Shown: one piece after another, positions 44,867-53,455 of the stretch
Position numbering within the stretch: the stretch's first letter is position 1
How the letters are laid out: each line of letters opens with the position of its first letter
From: Asticcacaulis sp. AC402
GTDB lineage: Bacteria; Pseudomonadota; Alphaproteobacteria; Caulobacterales; Caulobacteraceae
Length of the DNA: 64,000 bases
Direction of reading: 5' to 3'
Assembly (NCBI RefSeq): GCF_000495835.1
Contig: NZ_AWGC01000006.1
Location: forward strand, 186,001 to 250,000
Program-made: the position numbers and the translations under genes
The notes under the pieces: model-generated
Seen by the model: only the letters and a program-made list of their open reading frames with translations
Databases searched by the model: none
What the model was told of the DNA's origin: nothing

Positions 44867-45020
44867 GCGGGAGAGATCGGGATTCGTCCCCCGACGCCGA
44901 AGGCGCAACCGCCCCGGAAACGCTCAGGCAAACGGACCGCAACCGAGCCACCAAACGCTGGAAAGTAGCGCTGTATAAGCGTTCGCCGAAGGAGCAAATC
45001 TCTCAGGCCATAAGGACAGC
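44867..45020 (+). ncRNA. Tandem glycine riboswitch upstream of gcvT
   Basis: Two consecutive glycine aptamers. Aptamer I (44867-44940) has GCGGGAGAG, CCGAAGGCGCAA, CTCAGGCAAA and GGACCGC. Aptamer II (44957-45020) has GCTGGAAAG, GCCGAAGGAGCAA, CTCTCAGGCC and GGACAGC. A 16-base linker joins them. Downstream, GCAGA/TCTGC and GGGG/CCCC can form a hairpin that reaches the gcvT start codon, so control could be at translation; no U-tract terminator is seen. Known tandem glycine riboswitches turn on gcv operons when glycine is high. Confidence 0.93.
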
Positions 45021-45057
45021 GGGGGCAGACACGTGTTCAGACGATCTGCGAGACCCC

Positions 45058-46179
45058 ATGCCCGATTCCACCCTGTCGCTAAAATCCACAGCCCTCTACG
45101 ATCGTCATGTCGCACTCGGTGCACGCATGGTGCCCTTCGCTGGCTACACCATGCCGGTCCAGTATGACGGCGTCCTGGCCGAGCACAAATGGACACGCGA
45201 AAGTGCGGGCCTGTTCGATGTCTCGCACATGGGCCAGGCGCGCTTGATCGGTGCCGACGCCGTCGCCACCCTGGAAGCCCTGACCCCGACGGATTTTGCC
45301 ACTTTAGTTCCAGGTAAGCAGAAATATTCTCTGCTGCTGAATGCTGAGGGCGGGATCCTCGATGACTGGATGGTGTCGCGTCCGGAAGGCGAGGGTTTCC
45401 TGCTGGTGGTAAATGCCGCCTGCAAGGATCAGGACTTTGAAATCCTGGCCCGTGAGACTATCGGCAACAGCCAGTTCGAGGTGCTGGATGCACGCGCTTT
45501 GCTGGCTTTGCAGGGCCCCAAGGCGAAGGACGTCATACAGGCGGTCTGCCCGGCGGCGTGCGAGCTATACTTCATGGAATGTGGAAGTTTTGACTTGCTG
45601 GGCCAGACGGCCTTCATCTCGCGTTCGGGCTATACCGGTGAAGACGGTTTCGAGATCAGCGTCCCCAACGCCATCGTCCGCGAACTGTGGGACCTCCTGT
45701 TAACGCACGACGTGGTCAAGCCGATCGGTCTTGGGGCGCGCGACAGCCTGCGCCTCGAAGCCGGCATGCCGCTTTACGGCCATGAGATGGATGCGGGCTA
45801 CACCCTGGTAGAAGCCAGTCTTGGCTTTGCCATGCAGAAATCGCGACTAACCCGAGGCGATATCCGCGGCATAGACCGCATTCGCCAGCAATTGGCCGGT
45901 GACCTGGCTCGGGTCCGGGTCGCCATCCGCGTCCTGGAAGGCCCGCCGGCGCGTGAAGGCGCGAAAATCCTCAGCGAAGACGGTGCTGAACTGGGTATCG
46001 TCACGTCAGGCGTGCCGTCGCCGTCGTTGGGGTATTCCATCGCCATGGGTTATGTGCCACCGGCCGCGTCCGATGTCGGAGCCAGGCTGAAACTGGAAGT
46101 CCGCGGCAAGTCGTATGCCGCGCAAATCGTCACTCTGCCGTTCGTTGCGAACGGCTATCACCGCAAACCGAAAGCTTGA
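45058..46179 (+). CDS. gcvT: Glycine cleavage system aminomethyltransferase (T protein)
   Basis: A 373-residue T protein that transfers the methylene group from aminomethyl-lipoyl-H protein to tetrahydrofolate, releasing ammonia. It shows VPFAGYTMPVQYDG, LFDVSHMGQARLIG, SGYTGEDGFEIS, GLGARDSLRLEAGMPLYGHE and the C-terminal GCV_T_C barrel (TSGVPSPSLGYSIAMGYV). It is the first gene of gcvT-H-PA-PB, directly behind the glycine riboswitch. The ATG at 45058 has no strong Shine-Dalgarno and lies at the foot of the predicted expression-platform stem. Confidence 0.96.
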   Translation: MPDSTLSLKSTALYDRHVALGARMVPFAGYTMPVQYDGVLAEHKWTRESAGLFDVSHMGQARLIGADAVATLEALTPTDFATLVPGKQKYSLLLNAEGGILDDWMVSRPEGEGFLLVVNAACKDQDFEILARETIGNSQFEVLDARALLALQGPKAKDVIQAVCPAACELYFMECGSFDLLGQTAFISRSGYTGEDGFEISVPNAIVRELWDLLLTHDVVKPIGLGARDSLRLEAGMPLYGHEMDAGYTLVEASLGFAMQKSRLTRGDIRGIDRIRQQLAGDLARVRVAIRVLEGPPAREGAKILSEDGAELGIVTSGVPSPSLGYSIAMGYVPPAASDVGARLKLEVRGKSYAAQIVTLPFVANGYHRKPKA

Positions 46180-46191
46180 GAGGGCCATCAG

Positions 46192-46557
46192 ATGAAATTC
46201 ACCAGGGATCATGAATGGGTCGAAGTAACCGGTGACACCGCCTTGGTCGGCATCACCGCCTATGCCGCCAACGCTTTAGGCGATGTGGTGTTTGTCGAGG
46301 TTCCGGCACCGGGTACCGCGCTAAAAAAGGGTGACAGCTTCGCCGTGGTCGAAAGCGTCAAGGCGGCGTCCGACGTCTATGCGCCGGTGTCGGGTGACGT
46401 CATCGACGCCAATACCGACCTGTCCAGCAGCCCGGATACGGTCAATGCCTCGCCCGAAGGCGCAGGCTGGATCGCCAAGATCAAGCTGACCAACCCGGCC
46501 GAACTGGACGCGTTGATGGATCGCGACGCCTACGAAACCTATCTGGGCACGCTGTAA
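46192..46557 (+). CDS. gcvH: Glycine cleavage system H protein
   Basis: A 121-residue lipoyl carrier that shuttles the aminomethyl group between P, T and L proteins. The lipoylation site is the Lys in [19 protein letters not shown] (near 62). It begins [29 protein letters not shown] lies ahead of the ATG, 12 bp after gcvT. LipB encoded at 23306-24157 supplies the octanoyl group for this site. Confidence 0.97.
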   Translation: MKFTRDHEWVEVTGDTALVGITAYAANALGDVVFVEVPAPGTALKKGDSFAVVESVKAASDVYAPVSGDVIDANTDLSSSPDTVNASPEGAGWIAKIKLTNPAELDALMDRDAYETYLGTL

Positions 46558-46568
46558 GGGGTTTTTGT

Positions 46569-47909
46569 ATGCGTTATCTGCCGTTGAGCGAGGCCGACCG
46601 GGTCTCGATGCTGGACAAGATCGGCGTCGGTTCGATCGACGACCTGTTTATTGATGTACCGCAGCCGGCCCGTCGTTCGGGAACGGTCGATTTGCCGGTG
46701 TATACCGGCGAACTGGAGGTCGAGGCCCAGCTCCAGGCCTTTGCCGCCCAAAACGTCAGCCCGGCGAAGGTGCCGTTCTTTGTCGGTGCTGGCGCCTATC
46801 GCCACCATATTCCAGCGACCGTCGACCACATCATCCAGCGCTCGGAATTCCTGACCAGCTATACGCCGTATCAGCCGGAAATCGCACAGGGCACGCTCCA
46901 GGTCCTGTTCGAGTTTCAGACCCAGGTAGCGCGCCTGACCGGCATGCCGGTGGCTAATGCCTCGCTGTATGATGGCTCGACCGCCGCCGCCGAAGGCGTG
47001 CTGATGGCTACACGCGTCACCAAACGCAGCAAGGCGGTTTTGTCGGGCGGGCTGCATCCGCATTATCGCGAAACGGTCGAGACCCTGGCCCACGCCGTCG
47101 GCATAACGACCGAGGCGTGCGACCTCGCAATCGACGACGAAGCCGAGGTGTTGAACCACATCGACGCCGATACGGCCTGTGTCGTCGTCCAGACGCCGAA
47201 CGTCTTCGGAACCGCCACCGACCTGACCCAGATCGCCGCCGCAGCCCAGGCTGCAGGCGCATTGCTGATCGTGGTGGTGACCGAGGTCATGTCGCTGGGC
47301 CTGTTGAAATCACCCGGCGAGATGGGCGCTGATGTCGTCGCCGTCGAAGGCCAGTCGATTGGTGTGCCCTTGTCGTTTGGCGGCCCCTATGTCGGGCTGT
47401 TTGCGGTTAAGGAAAAGTACCTGCGCCAGATGCCGGGCCGACTGTGCGGCGAAACGGTTGATGCCGATGGCGAGCGCGGCTTTGTGCTCACACTCTCGAC
47501 GCGCGAGCAGCATATCCGCCGCGACAAGGCTACTTCAAACATCTGTACGAACTCAGGTTTGTGTGCGCTGGCCTTCAGTATCCATATGAGTTTGCTGGGT
47601 CAGGAAGGGCTGAAACGGGTTGCCAGGATCAACTATGCCAAGGCTCATGCCCTCCGCGACCGTCTGGCGGCCGTTCCGGGTGTCGAGGTGGTGACACCGC
47701 GTTTCTTCAACGAGTTCACCGTCAAACTGCCCAAGGCGGCCGCCGGTGTCGTCGAGGCGCTGGCCGCTCAGGGCGTGCTGGGTGGGGTGCCCGTATCGCG
47801 CCTGGGCGTCGCTCCGGAGTTCGACAATCACCTCATCGTCGCCACCACCGAAACGGTCAGCGACAGAGATATGGATGCTTTTGTACAAGCTTTGAAGGCG
47901 GTGCTGTGA
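46569..47909 (+). CDS. gcvPA: Glycine dehydrogenase (decarboxylating) subunit 1
   Basis: A 446-residue N-terminal half of P protein in the split two-gene form. It begins [20 protein letters not shown] and carries [25 protein letters not shown] and [12 protein letters not shown]. It has the PLP-dependent fold but lacks the catalytic lysine, which is in subunit 2. It starts nine bases after gcvH; its stop codon overlaps the gcvPB start by one base (TGATG), giving translational coupling. Confidence 0.96.
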   Translation: MRYLPLSEADRVSMLDKIGVGSIDDLFIDVPQPARRSGTVDLPVYTGELEVEAQLQAFAAQNVSPAKVPFFVGAGAYRHHIPATVDHIIQRSEFLTSYTPYQPEIAQGTLQVLFEFQTQVARLTGMPVANASLYDGSTAAAEGVLMATRVTKRSKAVLSGGLHPHYRETVETLAHAVGITTEACDLAIDDEAEVLNHIDADTACVVVQTPNVFGTATDLTQIAAAAQAAGALLIVVVTEVMSLGLLKSPGEMGADVVAVEGQSIGVPLSFGGPYVGLFAVKEKYLRQMPGRLCGETVDADGERGFVLTLSTREQHIRRDKATSNICTNSGLCALAFSIHMSLLGQEGLKRVARINYAKAHALRDRLAAVPGVEVVTPRFFNEFTVKLPKAAAGVVEALAAQGVLGGVPVSRLGVAPEFDNHLIVATTETVSDRDMDAFVQALKAVL

Positions 47910-49459
47910 TGGGTGATATGAAGATGAACACAGTTGGCCGACCCAGTGCTCCCGATTTCGATGTCGAAGCTACCTCGTTTCACACCCTGCTGGGCGGCCG
48001 TGGGTTGCTCCAGTCCGAAAAGCTGATCTTCGAGTGGGATGACTATCACCGCACCGGCGTCGATTTCGCCGATATCGCCATAGACACGTCCGACCTGGAC
48101 GGTCTGGTCCGCGGCGACGATCTGAATCTTCCGGGCCTTACCGAACCGGAGTGCGTTCGGCACTATGTCCGCCTGTCGCAGAAGAACCACGCCATCGACT
48201 TGGCCCTCTATCCGCTGGGCTCGTGCACCATGAAGCACAATCCGCGTCTCAACGAGAAGATGGCGCGAATTGCCGGTCTCGGCGACATCCACCCGCTGCA
48301 GCCGGTATCGACCGTCCAGGGCGCCTTGGCCCTGATGGACAGCCTGGCGCACTGGTTGAAGACCCTGACCGGCATGCCGGCGGTTGCCCTGTCGCCCAAG
48401 GCGGGCGCCCATGGCGAACTGTGCGGCTTGCTGACGATCAAGGCCGCCCACGAGGCCAGGGGGCAGGGCCATCGGCGCACGGTGCTGGTCCCGACCTCCG
48501 CCCACGGCACCAACCCGGCCACCGCCGCTTTCGTTGGCTATACGGTCAAGGAAGTCGCCCAGACCGCCGATGGTCGCGTAGATGTCGCTGACCTGGCATC
48601 GAAACTCGGGTCAGACGTCGCCGCCATTATGGTGACCAACCCCAATACCTGCGGCCTGTTCGAACGCGATATTCTCGAAATCTCGCGCCTGACCCATGAG
48701 GCCGGCGCTTACTTTTACTGTGACGGCGCAAACTTCAACGCCATTGTTGGCCGGGTCCGTCCGGGCGATCTCGGCGTCGACGCCATGCACATCAATCTCC
48801 ATAAGACCTTTTCGACGCCTCACGGCGGTGGCGGCCCCGGCGCCGGTCCGGTGGTGTTGTCGGCTGCCCTGGCCCCCTTCGCGCCGCGTCCGTGGGTGGT
48901 GTCGGCGGGTGATGGCTTTGTCATCGAGGAGCATGGCGAAGCGGATAGCGCGGCGAACTTCGGTCGTATGTGCGCGTTTCATGGCCAAATGGGCATGTAT
49001 ATCCGCGCCCTGACCTACATGCTAAGCCATGGTGCCGACGGCCTCAAAAAGGTTGCCGAGGATGCCGTGCTGAACGCTAACTATATCAAGGCGTCGCTGT
49101 CGGATCTGATGAGCGTGCCCTTCCCGGACGGGCCGTGCATGCACGAAGCCCTGTTCGATGATTCCTGGCTGGAAGGTACCGGCGTCACTACGCTTGACTT
49201 CGCCAAGGCGATGATCGACGAAGGCTTCCACCCGATGACCATGTACTTCCCCCTGGTCGTGCACGGCGCCATGTTGATCGAGCCTACCGAAACGGAATCA
49301 CGCGCCGAAATGGACCGGTTTATTGCGGTCCTGAGAGCTCTGGCCGGTGCGGCGCGAAACGGCGACGTCGCGCGCTTTAAGGGGGCGCCGTACCTCGCGC
49401 CTGCGAAAAGACTGGATGAGACCCGCGCCGCCAGACAACCTCGCCTGATCTTCAGCTAA
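47909..49459 (+). CDS. gcvPB: Glycine dehydrogenase (decarboxylating) subunit 2
   Basis: A 516-residue C-terminal half of P protein. PLP-binding lysine is in INLHKTFSTPHGGGGPGAGP; SAHGTNPATAAFVGY and YPLGSCTMKHNPRLNEK are conserved. The start is ATG 47909 overlapping the gcvPA stop; the open frame to 47561 runs inside gcvPA. Together with PA it decarboxylates glycine and loads the lipoyl arm of GcvH. A terminator-like hairpin follows at 49508-49563. The L protein (lpd) is not in the window. Confidence 0.96.
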   Translation: MGDMKMNTVGRPSAPDFDVEATSFHTLLGGRGLLQSEKLIFEWDDYHRTGVDFADIAIDTSDLDGLVRGDDLNLPGLTEPECVRHYVRLSQKNHAIDLALYPLGSCTMKHNPRLNEKMARIAGLGDIHPLQPVSTVQGALALMDSLAHWLKTLTGMPAVALSPKAGAHGELCGLLTIKAAHEARGQGHRRTVLVPTSAHGTNPATAAFVGYTVKEVAQTADGRVDVADLASKLGSDVAAIMVTNPNTCGLFERDILEISRLTHEAGAYFYCDGANFNAIVGRVRPGDLGVDAMHINLHKTFSTPHGGGGPGAGPVVLSAALAPFAPRPWVVSAGDGFVIEEHGEADSAANFGRMCAFHGQMGMYIRALTYMLSHGADGLKKVAEDAVLNANYIKASLSDLMSVPFPDGPCMHEALFDDSWLEGTGVTTLDFAKAMIDEGFHPMTMYFPLVVHGAMLIEPTETESRAEMDRFIAVLRALAGAARNGDVARFKGAPYLAPAKRLDETRAARQPRLIFS

Positions 49460-49507
49460 TCCGGCGTTCAGTCGATATTCATGTCTTTTTGGTAAGCCTT
49501 ATTTCGG

Positions 49508-49563
49508 CCCTCCGTTTTGTCTAAAAGCGAGTCTTGCGCGCATTTAGCAAAATGGAGGGTTTT
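49508..49563 (+). terminator. Candidate terminator of the gcv operon
   Basis: CCCTCCGTTTTG (49508-49519) pairs with CAAAATGGAGGG (49548-49559) with one G-T pair, around a 28-base loop, followed by TTTTCC. It lies about 50 bp after gcvPB. The long loop lowers confidence. Confidence 0.6.
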
Positions 49564-49623
49564 CCGTCTTGTGCACTGCGGGGGTGATCCCTATATCCGG
49601 CGTGCAAGTTTAAGGTCTGTCAC

Positions 49624-50010
49624 GTGAAACCGTTTTCTGCGTTGTTGAAAATCCTGACGAGCATTGCCGGCATCCTGCTGATGTTGTTCGGCATTGCGAT
49701 TGCGCCCCTGCCGGGGCCCATGGGCGTTCCCTTTTTCATGTTCGGCCTGATCCTGCTTTTGCGCAGTTCGGTATGGGTGAAACGTCGGTTCGTGCGCCTC
49801 AGCCGCCGCTTTCCGAAATTGGTTGGTCCCGTACGCGCCATGCTGCGACCTGGTGCCAAGGTCGTCGCCCTGATGTGGCTGAGCACACTGCGTATGGAGC
49901 GTCACATCCTGGGGCGCCGTTTGCGTTTCATGAATCGCATCCGGCAGGAGTTCAAGGCCATCCTGGGCATGCGTTTCAGCCGCCGCCGTTGGCAACCCGC
50001 CGCGGCCTGA
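49624..50010 (+). CDS. Small PGPGW-like inner-membrane protein
   Basis: A 128-residue protein starting at GTG 49624. Two hydrophobic segments (ILTSIAGILLMLFGIAIAPL and GPMGVPFFMFGLILLL) flank a PLPGPMG turn resembling the PGPGW family; the C-terminal half is strongly basic (KRRFVRLSRRFPKL, GRRLRFMNRIRQ, RFSRRRW) and should stay in the cytoplasm. Function unknown. It is followed by a terminator at 50031-50065. Confidence 0.75.
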   Translation: MKPFSALLKILTSIAGILLMLFGIAIAPLPGPMGVPFFMFGLILLLRSSVWVKRRFVRLSRRFPKLVGPVRAMLRPGAKVVALMWLSTLRMERHILGRRLRFMNRIRQEFKAILGMRFSRRRWQPAAA

Positions 50011-50030
50011 TTGCCGGACCATAGGATTTG

Positions 50031-50065
50031 AAAAGCCCAGCCGGTCCGTCTGGCGGGGCTTTTTG
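50031..50065 (+). terminator. Intrinsic terminator of the small membrane-protein gene
   Basis: AAAAGCCC (50031-50038) pairs with GGGCTTTT (50056-50063), with additional GCC/GGC pairs inside the loop and a T-rich tail (TTTTTGTTTTT). It starts 21 bp after the stop codon. Confidence 0.85.
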
Positions 50066-50113
50066 TTTTTCTCCGAAAGCGTGATAGCCTGACGGTAACA
50101 GTCGGGGAGAGTG

Positions 50114-50542
50114 ATGGTGACGACTATAGACTTAGCTGTGATTGCCGAAACACTGGCGTCAGCGTCGCCATGGGAAGTGTTTCTGGACATGACCCTTGTG
50201 GCGAAAGTGTCTACCATGATGGTTGTGATTGCCGGGATCGCTTCAGTGATTATCGCTGTGACTTTGAAAGGCCGGACCAAAGCCAAGTCTTTGCTTCTGA
50301 CCGTCATGGGCTATGGCGCACTGGGGTGGGCTGTTTACGGAGGTCTCTACGAGGCCACCAATACCTATATTGGCGCCCAAAAGACGCAGACTACGAGTTG
50401 GATTACGTTGCTGCCGTCGTTCGTCGAAATTGCCTACCTGCTGCTTATGGGAATGATTGTCTGGATCATCACCGCTATGGGGCATGACCGGGCGCCGAAA
50501 ACAAGAAAAGGCCCGGAGCGAGCTCCGGGCCTTTATAACTGA
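50114..50542 (+). CDS. Hypothetical membrane protein
   Basis: A 142-residue protein with three or four hydrophobic segments (TMMVVIAGIASVIIAV, LLLTVMGYGALGWAVYGGLY, IAYLLLMGMIVWIITAMG). No family recognised. ATG 50114 is preferred to GTG 50111; GGGGAGAG at 50103-50110 is close upstream. The last codons (RKGPERAPGLYN) are encoded by a bidirectional terminator hairpin at 50506-50534, so the 3' end of the gene doubles as the transcription stop shared with the convergent ATP synthase operon. Confidence 0.65.
   Translation: MVTTIDLAVIAETLASASPWEVFLDMTLVAKVSTMMVVIAGIASVIIAVTLKGRTKAKSLLLTVMGYGALGWAVYGGLYEATNTYIGAQKTQTTSWITLLPSFVEIAYLLLMGMIVWIITAMGHDRAPKTRKGPERAPGLYN
50506..50534. terminator. Bidirectional terminator between the membrane-protein gene and atpF
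   Basis: GGCCCGGAGC (50510-50519) and GCTCCGGGCC (50522-50531) form a perfect 10-bp stem around GA. AAAA precedes it and TTTATA follows it on the plus strand; on the minus strand the stem is followed by TTTTCTTGT. It lies inside the last codons of the plus-strand gene and 24 bp beyond the atpF stop. Confidence 0.9.
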
Positions 50543-50557
50543 AAGGTTATATATCCC

Positions 50558-51049
50558 CTAGTTCAAACGTCCCTGGATCTGGCCAATGGCCGTATCCACG
50601 GAGGCGTCGCTGGCCATCTTTGCTGTGCGGTCGGCCAGGATGGTCTGCGCCAGTTGTGCTGCCAGATCGACAGCCGCCGCCTTGACGTCGGCCGTCGCCT
50701 TGGCTTCCGCCTGAGTGATCTTTCGTTCGGCCAATGCCTCGCGGCGCTGGATCGAATCCGCCAGCTTCTCGCGGGCTTCCTTGGCCAGGCGCGCCGCTTC
50801 TTCTTCAGCCAGGGCGATCAGTTCGCGCGCCTTTTGCTCGGCGGCGACGCGCTGGGCCTTGATCGTGTTGAGCAGGTCGGTGGCCTCCTGACGGATGCGC
50901 ACGGCCTCGTCCAGTTCGGCACGGACGGCCTTGCCGGTGTCACCCAGCGCACCCCAGACCTTGCCGGGCACCTTGGCCACGATCAGGATCAGGAAGAAGA
51001 TAACGAGGGCGATACGGACCCAGGTTTCGGTTTCAGCGAGGTTGAACAT
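50558..51049 (-). CDS. atpF: ATP synthase Fo subunit b
   Basis: A 163-residue b subunit with one N-terminal membrane helix (WVRIALVIFFLILIVAKV) and a long alanine/glutamate-rich coiled coil forming the peripheral stalk. It is the last gene of the Fo operon atpI-B-E-X-F. Its ATG overlaps the TAA of the b' gene by one base (TAATG). Alphaproteobacteria typically have both b and b'; this is the b form, without an N-terminal extension. Confidence 0.93.
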   Translation of the reverse strand: MFNLAETETWVRIALVIFFLILIVAKVPGKVWGALGDTGKAVRAELDEAVRIRQEATDLLNTIKAQRVAAEQKARELIALAEEEAARLAKEAREKLADSIQRREALAERKITQAEAKATADVKAAAVDLAAQLAQTILADRTAKMASDASVDTAIGQIQGRLN

Positions 51050-51750
51050 TACGATACCTTTCCGAAGGCCGATTTGAGGGCGGCCGCCGTCGCCGGCTTG
51101 CCGGTCAGTTTTTCGACCAGGACCTGGGCGGTTTCACCGGCGATCTCCGTTACGTGGGCCATGGCAGTGTCGCGCGCGGCGCGGATGCGGGCTTCCGCTT
51201 CCGACAGACGGGCATTCAGCTTGGTATCCTCGGCCGCGGTCTGGGCCGCGATCTCAGCATTGGAACGCGCCAGGGCCTCCGCGGCCAGCTTGCGCGAGGC
51301 GGTATGGGCTGCGGCGGTCTCTGCGGCGGCGTCCTTGGCCTGGGCCTCGGCTTCGTCGCGATTGGCGCGGGCATTGGCCAGGTCTTCGGCGATGGTCGAA
51401 CCACGGTTCGAAATCACCTTGCGCAGACGCGGCGTGAACACGGTCGCCATCAGCGTGTAGAATACGGTGAAGATGATCAGCAGCCAGACGATCTGACCGG
51501 CCCAGTGCTCCGTCTGAAGCTGCGGCAGACCGCCGCTTCCGTGGTCTTTAGCATGCTCGGTTGTCCCTACGGTACCAGTCGTGTGGTCACCGGCACCGTG
51601 GGCGCCGGTTTGACCACCTGCTGCGTGGGTGTCGTCACCATGGCCCGGCACAAGGGAAACCACGGTTGTGGTCGCCGGAGCAGTATCCGGTGCAGAGGTG
51701 GCGACGTCACCCTCAGTGTTCGGGGCAGCGGAAGTGGGGACTGCAGTCAT
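51049..51750 (-). CDS. atpX: ATP synthase Fo subunit b' with long N-terminal extension
   Basis: A 233-residue b' subunit. The single membrane helix (WAGQIVWLLIIFTVFYTLMA) begins only near residue 84. Before it lies a low-complexity segment rich in Ala, Thr, Gly, Asp and His (for example GDDTHAAGGQTGAHGAGDH). After it the coiled coil of the stalk follows (FTPRLRKVISNRGSTIAEDL). Typical b' proteins have a much shorter N-terminus. The ATG at 51750 follows a plausible AAGGACC. It lies between atpE and atpF. Confidence 0.9.
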   Translation of the reverse strand: MTAVPTSAAPNTEGDVATSAPDTAPATTTVVSLVPGHGDDTHAAGGQTGAHGAGDHTTGTVGTTEHAKDHGSGGLPQLQTEHWAGQIVWLLIIFTVFYTLMATVFTPRLRKVISNRGSTIAEDLANARANRDEAEAQAKDAAAETAAAHTASRKLAAEALARSNAEIAAQTAAEDTKLNARLSEAEARIRAARDTAMAHVTEIAGETAQVLVEKLTGKPATAAALKSAFGKVS

Positions 51751-51807
51751 GACAGGTCCTTGAAGGCCCGCGTCCTGTTAACGGCGCGGGCTTACAACGG
51801 GATGGGC

Positions 51808-52056
51808 TTAGTTGCCGAACAGGATCAGCAGCGCGATAACGAAGGCGAAGATACCCAGGGCTTCGGTCAAAGCCATGCCGATGAACAGGTTGGTCTGCTG
51901 GGCCTTGGCGGCCGACGGATTGCGCAGGGCGCCGGCATAGTAGTTGCCGAACAGGATGCCGAGGCCGATACCGGCACCGATCAGGCCGAAGGATGCCAGG
52001 CCGGCGCCGATGTACTTGAGGCCGGCGGCAAAGAGGGTAGCGGATTGAACGTCCAT
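51808..52056 (-). CDS. atpE: ATP synthase Fo subunit c
   Basis: An 82-residue proteolipid with two membrane helices joined by the polar loop [14 protein letters not shown]. The glycine-rich first helix is [20 protein letters not shown]; the ion-binding carboxylate is Glu in [13 protein letters not shown] of helix 2, with no extra Na+-type ligands seen, so H+-driven. It forms the rotor ring. Confidence 0.97.
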   Translation of the reverse strand: MDVQSATLFAAGLKYIGAGLASFGLIGAGIGLGILFGNYYAGALRNPSAAKAQQTNLFIGMALTEALGIFAFVIALLILFGN

Positions 52057-52088
52057 TGGGGTAGCTCCGTAGCGGTAGGATTAAAGGA

Positions 52089-52850
52089 TTAGTGGTGGCC
52101 GATGTTGACCACGTCACCGAGATAGACACAGGTCAAAACGGCAAACACGAGGGCTTGCAGGTAGGCGACCAGGAATTCGAGGGTCGTCAGCGCGACCATA
52201 GTGCTGAGCGATGCAAGGCCAATCGCCCAGCCGCCGATACCCATGGCGGCCGTGGTGACGATAAAGCCGGCAAACACCTTCAAAACGATGTGACCGCCGA
52301 GCATATTGCCAAAAAGACGCAAGGTCAGTGTCACAGGCCGCATCACAAAGGCGATGACTTCGATCGGCACCAGAATGATCAGAATGTACCAGGGCACGCC
52401 CGACGGTACGAACATCTTGAAGAAGCCGAGGCCGTGGCTGAGCACCCCGACGCCGATGACGACCAGGATCGTCATTGCCGCCAGGGTCACCGTCACCGCC
52501 ACCTGGGAGGTGGCGGTAAAGTAGGTGAACATGCCCAGCAGGTTGCAGCTCAGGATGAACAGAAACAGCGTGAAAACGTACGGCATGAATTTCTTGCCGT
52601 CGTGGCCGATGATCGATTCGGTCATGTCGTTGATCAGCGTAAACAAGCCTTCGGCCATGACCTGGCCGCGGCCGGGAATGATGCTGGCGCGGGCTGTGGT
52701 CAGGGTGAAGAACAGCAAGGTCACTGAGACGGCGATCATCATGGCCAGGACCGAGTTGGTGATCGACATATCGACCACGACACCGCCAACCGTGAAGGAC
52801 GGAAGCTCGGCGACCTTCTGGATCTGGAACTGGTGCAACGGATCGGCCAT
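52089..52850 (-). CDS. atpB: ATP synthase Fo subunit a
   Basis: A 253-residue subunit a with about five or six membrane helices. The essential Arg is in VTLTLRLFGNMLGGH, and the terminal helix has FLVAYLQALVFAVLTCVYL. The start at 52850 (MADPLHQFQIQKV) is preceded by GAGGTTGAGGG; an in-frame ATG at 52898 would add 16 unsupported residues. It lies 32 bp before atpE. Confidence 0.96.
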   Translation of the reverse strand: MADPLHQFQIQKVAELPSFTVGGVVVDMSITNSVLAMMIAVSVTLLFFTLTTARASIIPGRGQVMAEGLFTLINDMTESIIGHDGKKFMPYVFTLFLFILSCNLLGMFTYFTATSQVAVTVTLAAMTILVVIGVGVLSHGLGFFKMFVPSGVPWYILIILVPIEVIAFVMRPVTLTLRLFGNMLGGHIVLKVFAGFIVTTAAMGIGGWAIGLASLSTMVALTTLEFLVAYLQALVFAVLTCVYLGDVVNIGHH

Positions 52851-52914
52851 AAAGCCCTCAACCTCTTTTTGTACCGGCGCGAACCGGTGGAATGTCACGG
52901 ATGAGGCAGGCGCC

Positions 52915-53217
52915 TCAGGATTCAGCCTGGCCGCGTTTCACGATCAGATAGACCGCGACGACCATGCCCAATATTGCGCCGGCGATCATGCCCCAGGGCG
53001 TACTGCCCAAAAGGTAGGTATCGACCAGCCAGCCCAGTCCCAGACCGCCACCGATGCCGCCCATGAGTTCGCCAAGCGCCAGGTAGCCCTGGTTGGCGCC
53101 GACTTCCGCACCGTGGTCGACCGTCTTGCGCTGACGCGCTTCGGCCGCCTTGAGGCGGTCATCAAGGTCCTTCAGCTCGTCATCCGGCGAGGACCCATTG
53201 GGAGGTTCATCTGTCAC
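52915..53217 (-). CDS. atpI: ATP synthase assembly protein AtpI
   Basis: A 100-residue protein with an acidic N-terminus (EPPNGSSPDDELKDLDDRLKA) and two membrane helices (GELMGGIGGGLGLGWLVDTYL, PWGMIAGAILGMVVAVYLIV), as in alphaproteobacterial AtpI, which helps c-ring assembly. The start is taken at GTG 53217 (MTDEPPN) by family length; another GTG at 53256 would add 13 residues. It heads the Fo operon; the F1 genes are elsewhere, as usual in this class. Confidence 0.85.
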   Translation of the reverse strand: MTDEPPNGSSPDDELKDLDDRLKAAEARQRKTVDHGAEVGANQGYLALGELMGGIGGGLGLGWLVDTYLLGSTPWGMIAGAILGMVVAVYLIVKRGQAES

Positions 53218-53455
53218 GGTCAGCACCACACAGGCAGAGGCAGTCGAAAAAACCACCCCCGGCTTGAACGCGGCGGAACCTACTGAAAGCCCTCACAAAG
53301 GTCAAGCACGGGGGGCGACAAATCGCCAATGCCACTATTTTTGTGGTGCAACCCGGCTTGAAGACGAGGAATCTGTTACGATTTCTCTCAGTTTTGCAGG
53401 CAAATTTCGCTTATTCGGCTTCGCACATGCACAAATTTGCGCCCAAAACATAAAA

